Under the pieces are notes generated by a model. It saw only the letters and a list, made by a program, of their open reading frames with translations, made no database searches and had not been told where the DNA came from. This document shows positions 57,665 through 64,000 of a stretch of DNA of 64,000 nt, piece after piece (position 1 is the stretch's first letter; every line of letters starts with the position of its first letter). The DNA lies in contig JAUIRK010000919.1 in assembly GCA_030549495.1 (NCBI GenBank), positions 124,001 through 188,000 of the forward strand. The letters are read 5' to 3'. The DNA comes from Nectonema munidae. Taxonomy: Eukaryota > Nematomorpha > Nectonematoida > Nectonematidae. The position numbers and the translations under genes were made by a program.

Positions 57665-58484
57665 AGTTGTACTAATTAAATAATAATGGATAAATAAAAA
57701 TCATATTTTAACAAAAATTTACATTCTAATAAAATTTTTTTTGATAATGGAAAAATTTCCTGGTATTTCACTTTAATTAAAACATGGAGTTTTTTTTAAC
57801 TTAACCAAAAAATTGAGTTTGTTAATTTAAAAATTACTTAAAAAAACTGTGAAAAATATGCCAAATTTTTATCTTATTTAAGTTCTAACCAAAATGAACT
57901 TTTATTTACTTTATCTGCTAAGGTAAAAAAATCTCAAATTTACATTAAAATTAGTTAAAAGAACATCCATTTTAATTTTTTTTAAAATTAAACTAACTTT
58001 TTTAACCTAATTAAAAATTGTATTTTCTTGATGGGATAAAAAAATGGACTTTTGTTCACCAAAATCGTTCTAAATTTATTAGATAAGAATTAAATATACA
58101 AAAATATACTAACAAAAAAACTAGTCAAATTTTAACTAACAACTATACTGAGAAAATAAAGTTATTAATTCTCAAATTTACTTTGAGAATGTCAATCGAA
58201 AGATACTACTAATATAAATATAATTATAACAATAGATCATTTGTAGATTCTACAAGGGAGACTTGGAAAAGTCTGAAAAGAATTTTGTCAGTATTATAAT
58301 GTTTTTTTGATTTTAATTGGTTAAATTAACGAACTAATTAACTTATCATCGAACGATTAATTGTGAAAGAAAATAATGGATTATATTTTTTTGTTAATAT
58401 CGTGCGAGACAGGTAAAATTATTTTGCAATTTTACTTTTTCATTTAATAATAATTATAATAAATATCGCTTATTTATTTTTTAT
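57665..58484. other. AT-rich spacer, no gene seen
   Basis: Very AT-rich, with loosely repeated TTTAATTAAAA and TTTAACTTAACC words. No recognised feature. Confidence 0.5.
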
Positions 58485-59310
58485 AATTTTACTTTGCCTA
58501 AACTAAGTCTCAATTTTTCATGTAAAATATCTGATGAAGAGATTTTAGAATCAATGTTTTCTAAAAATCCTAGCCTTAAAAGTTTGAAAGAACAAGGTGA
58601 GGTTTTTAGATTACTGTTTTCTAAAAAGTTAAGGTCTCAAGATCGTAAACTTTTAGTTTTTGTAGTGTCCAGTAAAATTTTCAATTTCTTTCAAAAAAAT
58701 AAGTTTGTAGTTTACATTGATTTGAATAGTTATAAGCTTTATCCTTACATATTGTACAAACAGTGCTCAAACTGCTGTCTGTTTGGACACAAGGCATCAA
58801 AGTGTACTAGAAAACCTATTTGTAGGTACTGTTCTAAAAATCACAATGGTAGTTCTTGTGATATGGCTTCTAATCAATTAACGTGCGCAACTTGTAAGGT
58901 TTTTTGTCGTGAAAAAACTGATCATTCAGCATTTGATTTCGCTTGTCCATCAGTGCAAAAAGAAGTTGAAAGGGTCAAGTTTAATACAAACTATTATGAA
59001 TTATGAATCAAACAATCATTCATATTTTCAAAATGATTTTTTGTTTAATTTTGCTGAATTGAATACATATTTCTCTAGTAGTAGTAATAATTCTCTTCTT
59101 ACTCTTTCTGATGCTATATAAAATATAATACTTGATGTTGGAAATCTTGCAGCGGTTTGCATAAACCTTTAGATTTCACACTTCATTTCTTTTGAATACA
59201 TATATTTTCATCAAAATTCAGTATAAAATTACCTTATATCTCTGTTCATTCTTATTAATATTTTCATTTTATTTAAATAAACTTACTTACTTACTTACTT
59301 ACTTACTTAT
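58485..59310 (+). mobile_element. LINE copy, 5'-truncated and internally deleted
   Basis: Second half of ORF1 (58494-59006), a few dozen decayed codons of ORF2 start (to about 59120), then directly the 3' end: AATAAAC (59276-59282) and (TTAC)n (59281-59310). Nearly all of ORF2 is deleted. Tail unit and ORF1 sequence place it with the full-length LINE at 28022-32719. Confidence 0.82.
58494..59006 (+). pseudogene. LINE ORF1 C-terminal half with zinc knuckles
   Basis: 170 codons, open but without a proper start: the left edge corresponds to about residue 204 of the intact ORF1 at 31472-32593. It contains CSNCCLFGHKASKC (CX2CX4HX4C) and CRYCSKNHNGSSC (CX2CX3HX4C). It then has CATCKVFCREKTDHSAFDFA and a CPSVQKEVERVK end. 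It is clearly diverged from the intact copy, so it belongs to a related subfamily rather than being a recent copy of it. Confidence 0.82.
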
Positions 59311-60435
59311 TGATGATAACAGATATAAATTTAAAAATGTGATTACAAGAAAAAATTGTTTGTTTGCTAACTTAGTTTGTAATTATAAATAATTTTGTTC
59401 TAAGTGATACAGTTGAATAAAAAGACTAATTGGAATTGTAAAAAAAAATATAGAATTAAAAAAAATACTTTTGAAATAAAACGGATGGCGTCATTTCTAA
59501 ATATCTTTTTAAATACGTGCATGTTAAAATGGTTTAGTATTGTGGGTCATTTAGTTAAAATGGCTCAGATAGATCTGGCTCCGTACTTCATCATACATAT
59601 ACTGAACATAAAAAAGAGTTAATATCTTTTATTTAAAAGGACGTGAGACACAAATTTTAATTTATTAGTAATAAAATTTAATCGATTTATTACCATTATA
59701 TGACTGGATTTGACAATCTCACGTGAATTGAACATAAGAATATGATGTATATATATTTATATGGATAATAATATAAAAAAGGAATTGAAACGATGAAAAA
59801 ACGTAACAATTACGCCAAAATTTACTGGAAAAAGGAATGATATTTTGCGTTTAAAGAACGAACACAACACAAATGCTAAATTTGATACAAGAGGTAAGAA
59901 TTGCTGTGTACTGCACACAAATGACGGAGAAGATGTTTCTCCTTATTTTTCGGGTTCTCTCCTTCTCTACTTTTGGGTTTGAGTTGAGAGTTGAATGTTT
60001 GAGATCAAGTCAGCCCTCAATGAATGTTACTGTTTGTAGCTTCTTTTCACTGATTTCGACTCGATCCTGAGAAATGAATCCAGATCTCAATTTCTGAAAA
60101 AGAAAAATCAAGTTAAATCAATGCCCACAAAAATATTTCAAAATTTTTTTTTCCTAAATGTTCATTGCACATTCAAAATCAAAGATATTATTCTATGACA
60201 GGTAAAATTGAGAAAAAATATATTAGAAGCAAATTTTAGAAGTTTCTGTTGCTTCTGAAAAGCCGTTCCTTAAAAAGGAAGTCACAAGTTAAAAGCTACT
60301 TTTTGAAATCGAAATCATTAAAAATTTGATGAAGTTTTATAAATTACAGAAGTAGGCGAAACTGTCATTATTTATTCAGAAAAAATGAACAAAGTTTTGT
60401 CTATTTGTTCTATTCATTAGGGTTTACAGTAAACA

Positions 60436-60564
60436 CGCACCAAAACCAACTAGCCCATGTTGCATTACCAACTGGCACCAATGCAATCTCGCACTAACCA
60501 ATTTGCTTCATTCATAATAATAACTCTAACCAATAACTAGCTTTGGCGAGTTGGTTTTGGTGCG
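60436..60564. repeat. Hairpin repeat with 20-bp arms
   Basis: CGCACCAAAACCAACTAGCC at 60436-60455 pairs with GGCGAGTTGGTTTTGGTGCG at 60545-60564, 19 of 20 positions. The core is shared with the hairpin at 38350-38436. The loop repeats related words (TTACCAACTGGCACCAATGC, CGCACTAACCAATT). Confidence 0.75.
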
Positions 60565-60659
60565 CGACAGATCGCAACAAACCAAAGCCATGCCATTTTT
60601 CAGTGTTATTTCTTTCAGATTCCATTTTTTTTCAATTCTATTGTAAATTGAATTATAAT

Positions 60660-60730
60660 TGTATGTAGATGGCGTAGTAGTTCAAGCATCAAGCATCAAA
60701 GGTTCGATTCCTGATTGTGACTTCTCTATC
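60660..60730 (+). repeat. tRNA-like pol III boxes, possible SINE
   Basis: Box-A-like TGGCGTAGTAGTTCAAG at 60670-60686 and box B GGTTCGATTCC at 60701-60711. The spacing is too short for a functional tRNA and no cloverleaf forms, so it is a SINE remnant or tRNA pseudogene. Confidence 0.4.
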
Positions 60731-61849
60731 ATCTTTTTACCTATGTAAGAATATTTTGCCCCTCAATGCAAAAGAGAAAATAAAAAAAAAATTAAAAGAT
60801 CGAAATTTTAGAATTAAAATAGCTTAGAGTTGAAGATATAAGCTATTAATTGACTAAACTCAATTTATAGATTCTTCACTTATTGAATCAAGACGGAACA
60901 AAAAAGATTTTCGTGAGCACTGCTTTGGAAGATGTTAGTTCTAACGTTTAAAAACTTTGACATTTCTTTTATTCGCCATCACAAAATTCATCTTTACATT
61001 CAACAATGAGTGATTTTGATGGAACTTATAACTCTATTCTTACATCAATATTATTTGTTCTTCTTACACAATTTCGAATTTTGATACACTTGGTTCTATA
61101 AATGCATCAACAAGAATATCATTTCAAGAATTCAATCTCTCGAAATACAGCCTCCACTCTTTTAAAATCTTCCACATACTCTCACATTAAAGATATTAAA
61201 AATGTGAGAAACAAAGAATTTCCTCTTTTTATACCAAACTACAGGCAGTCCATATAAACATAATTCTGTTTTTCGATTTAAAATTCATCATCAACTTCCC
61301 AATATTTATTGATTTACTTAGCAACATGATAGGAACTTTCGATGTATACCTTTCTATTAGTGTATATAAAGACATACTCTTTTTCTATCTCTATAATTGT
61401 TATGTAATAAAATCCTTCCGGTCTTCTCTGTCTTACATCACAACATAATTTATTTTTTGCAAATCAACAGTATAAAAAGAGATTTCAAAACAAAATTATG
61501 GTGCTCATAACAGAAAGAAATACTTCCTTACTGCTCCACAGACATAGTGAATTTGTCAAAAAAAATTTCCAACCACTACCAAAATTGAAAGTGAAGCTTT
61601 CAATTTTGGATTCCAAGTTCAACAACCTCTAGAAATTTTAGGGATTCTACGCATTTTTCACAGTAAATTCATAATCTCCTAATCTAAGATCCTTGTTCCA
61701 TCCAAGTTTTAATGTCTGTTTTTGGCTCACTGCTACTCCTGTGATCATTGGTTTTGTTACTCCTGCCGAGGTCTCAACCAAGAGTTTAATGAGGGAATTG
61801 ACCATTTTTTTCCCTAGGGATTAGATAGATCTGGAAAAAATGCATAGAT

Positions 61850-64000
61850 TTAAAAAAACAGAGATTCAACCATGGAAGATCTTTGAAACTCTAAATTCCA
61901 TAGAGCAAAAAAAGATTCCCTATCAAAGAAATGCAAACTCATTGAAAATTCCAACATTAAATTAACAAATAAAAAGTTATTATATGCGGATGTTGTAAAA
62001 AAACCCAGAAGTCAAATAATTCTTTGTACTAAAGATGAAAATCGTGAAAAAATATTAGATAGCTTCAATAAAAACTTGACTTCGATACCAATTGAAAAGG
62101 TTATAAATTTTAAAGACTCTGTAAAATTAAATTTTCCTGACAAAGTATCTTCAGATAGAACAAGAGAGATAATAAGAAACAATAAAATGAAAAATATTAA
62201 GGAGGTAAAGTTTTCTCCTAAAATATCTTTACTAGTTTCTACTTCGTTCGACAACGACTCTACAGTTCCATCAATTGTTTTGAAGAATCAAGGACTTCAA
62301 AGTATTCTTGATGAAGGCGGCAAAATAGAATTTTTTTTCTCAAAACCTTTCAATAATCAAGAAGTAAAAGTATGTGTTTTAAAGGTATCTCCTTCTGTCT
62401 TCAAGTACATTAATTTTTGTAATTTTAGATTATTTTTTAACTTATATCGCACTCGAGTGCTACCATATTTTCATATAAGCAATGCTCCAATGGGGCATAC
62501 GTCTCTGAATTGTAAGAATTTAAGGGTTTATCGATACAGTTGTGGTAGTCATAACGGAAACTCTTGCTAAGAATGATCTTAAATGTCACAATATTTATGA
62601 CAATGAATAAATACTCTCAAGTAAATCATTTTTCGAGGTCTTTTTTTTAAATTTATTTAATGAAAACATTAATATAAAATCTAATTCTTTTTTAGGTCCC
62701 GATTTAATTGAAAAAACTAATGAGCTAAATATAATTAGATTAAATGCCCAGTCTTTAAAAGCTAATTTTTTTGAGCTAGAGTTTCTCGTAGAAAATTTAA
62801 ATTCACGTAATAATTATCGTATTAAGGCGATTTGCATACAGGAGTCTTGGCCTACTGAATTTGACGTTCACAATCTCTTTCTTATAAATTTTCATCGTCT
62901 CAAAGAATTATTCCTAAACACAGTGGTCTTTCTTTTTTTATACATAAATGGTTATCCTACAACATCGTTAGCTCAGGTTTTTTTAGGGTACCTCAGAATA
63001 CTTTTGTGTGGAAATACACATTAATGACCGATCCTTTAAACTCCACAATTTCTATCGACTACCCACTAACGCTCCCAAAAAAATAGGATCTTTTAATCAG
63101 CATTTTGCATTTATTTAAGTAAACTTTCTAGTGGTTCATCCAATGTTCCTTTAGATGACTTCAATTACAATCTTTTTAATATGGAAAACGACTCTATTAT
63201 TCATTTTTTATGCTTTGTGTTTCGTATTCTTTTTTTCCCGCAATCACCACTCTGCTCGCCCTGATAGTCACACGTTACTTCAAAACTTTTATGTCCCTTG
63301 TAGTAATTTTGAGTACACAACATTTGTTCTTAAAACAAATATCTCTGGTCATTACCCCGTTTTCCTATCTTTGAAATTAACACACTCTCCTAAAACTAAA
63401 AGTGTAATGTTTTTTAATGAAAATACGTTCATCAATTTTGTATCTAATTACGATTAGAGGGCTTTGTCTGATGAGCTGACAGAACACCGCCCTCTTTTGA
63501 TTAGTTCTATAAATTCAAAACTTTCCTATTTCAAAAGTATTTCTACTAAGGAATGGAAATCAAATAATTACAATAAAAAGAAAAATGGGTTAATAATAAA
63601 CTACTACAGTTAATAAATAAAAGGAATTAAACTTATTTTAAATGGAAAAAATTATTGCGTTGTGAACTGAGGAGTAAATTTTTATTTTTCAGAAATCAAG
63701 TAAAGTACTTGGCTAAAAGCTTGAAAAAACATTTTTTTGAGAAAATATTGAATATAATAATAAAGATACGAAGTCCACATGGAAAGTAATAAATTCTTTT
63801 GTGAAAGCGAAACTTAATTCAAATACTTGTTATATAAATGATAATGGAACATTAGTGTCTAATGATTCAGTAGTTGGCAATTTGGTTAGCGAATATTTTG
63901 TTAAAAACTTTTATTTTAACTATACCTATAACCAGAACGCTGTTACTTTTTACCAAAAATGTACTAAGTATCTTGGATCGCTGAAAAGTAGCAGTGGTGA
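61850..64000 (+). mobile_element. LINE copy, decayed, runs off the window
   Basis: ORF1 from its middle (LLYADVVKKPRSQIILCTKD at about 61980) to the zinc knuckles (62570), then ORF2. Endonuclease pieces: ELNIIRLNAQSLKANFFELE (about 62720), AICIQESWPTEFD, KLHNFYRLPTNAPKK, and SGHYPVFLSL (about 63350) in place of SDHFP. The RT linker follows at about 63600-63900. Stops and frame changes are common. It shares ORF1 and ORF2 wording with the full-length LINE at 28022-32719. The left edge is approximate. Confidence 0.8.
62076..62570 (+). pseudogene. LINE ORF1 fragment
   Basis: 164 codons aligning in order with residues about 160-325 of the intact ORF1: FPDKVSSDRTREIIRNNKMK, FSPKISLLVSTSFDNDS, SKPFNNQEVKVCVLKVSPSV, NFRLFFNLYRTRVLPYF. 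The first zinc knuckle has lost its two leading cysteines (region reads HISNAPMGHTSLNC) and the second reads YRYSCGSHNGNSC. The protein cannot form normal knuckles, which fits an old, inactive copy. Confidence 0.78.

Larger units (their letters stand above)
59311..61849. other. Intergenic, no gene seen
   Basis: Contains the hairpin at 60436-60564 and a tRNA-box sequence at 60670-60711. ORFs such as 59873-60070 have no recognised motif. Confidence 0.5.

Noticed and set aside
1-64000. Retrovirus-like, LTR or other capsid-bearing elements
   Set aside because: I saw no paired long terminal repeats, protease, integrase or capsid motifs; all RT domains here are of non-LTR type.

Overview
The window is AT-rich animal nuclear DNA, most likely from an arthropod. 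The evidence is an intronless Hes/E(spl) repressor gene ending in WRPW, a spliced nuclear gene for a mitochondrial inner-membrane channel subunit, and a mixed load of LINEs, Merlin, hAT, pogo/Tigger, Tc1-like and piggyBac-like elements. A copepod or other crustacean would fit, but that is only a guess. There are no bacterial operons, rRNA genes or CRISPR arrays.

Two host genes are supported. (1) 19568-27234 (+): a CCDC51/MITOK orthologue, the pore subunit of the mitochondrial ATP-sensitive K+ channel. Five exons with matching splice phases give 401 codons; the human protein has 411. Its 5.1-kb second intron is filled with transposons. (2) 50699-51550 (+): a single-exon Hes/E(spl) bHLH-Orange repressor with a TATA box, two consensus Su(H) sites, an E-box and N-boxes upstream, and a polyadenylation signal 88 bases after the stop.

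Most of the rest is mobile DNA. 1-2476: 3' part of a LINE. 2535-5556: full-length RTE LINE with a 16-bp target-site duplication (TSD). 6435-10640: a decayed LINE broken by a Merlin element and a second element. 10.8-14.1 kb: piggyBac-like and Tc1-like MITEs and short repeats. 15029-17302: LINE. 20460-20901: RTE 3' fragment. 21296-23034: pogo/Tigger. 23875-24126: a near-perfect 106-bp inverted repeat. 28022-32719: full-length young LINE with both ORFs and a 13-bp TSD. 38985-39711: deleted LINE. 41450-43690: L2/CR1 LINE carrying two hAT elements in adjoining targets. 44610-45158 and 57424-57656: two more Merlin copies. 52549-52874: hAT MITE. 55629-55755: piggyBac-like MITE. 58485-59310 and about 61850-64000: LINE fragments.

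The stretches 17.3-19.5, 32.7-38.3, 39.7-41.4, 45.2-50.1, 52.9-55.6 and 59.3-61.8 kb show no convincing genes. Notable signals there are a perfect four-unit heat-shock element at 34536-34555, several hairpins, and a homopolymer-rich block near 45.6-46.15 kb. The six LINE copies that are not RTE or L2/CR1 and whose 3' ends lie in the window share one 3'-end design: AATAAA-like, then a microsatellite whose unit differs between copies.
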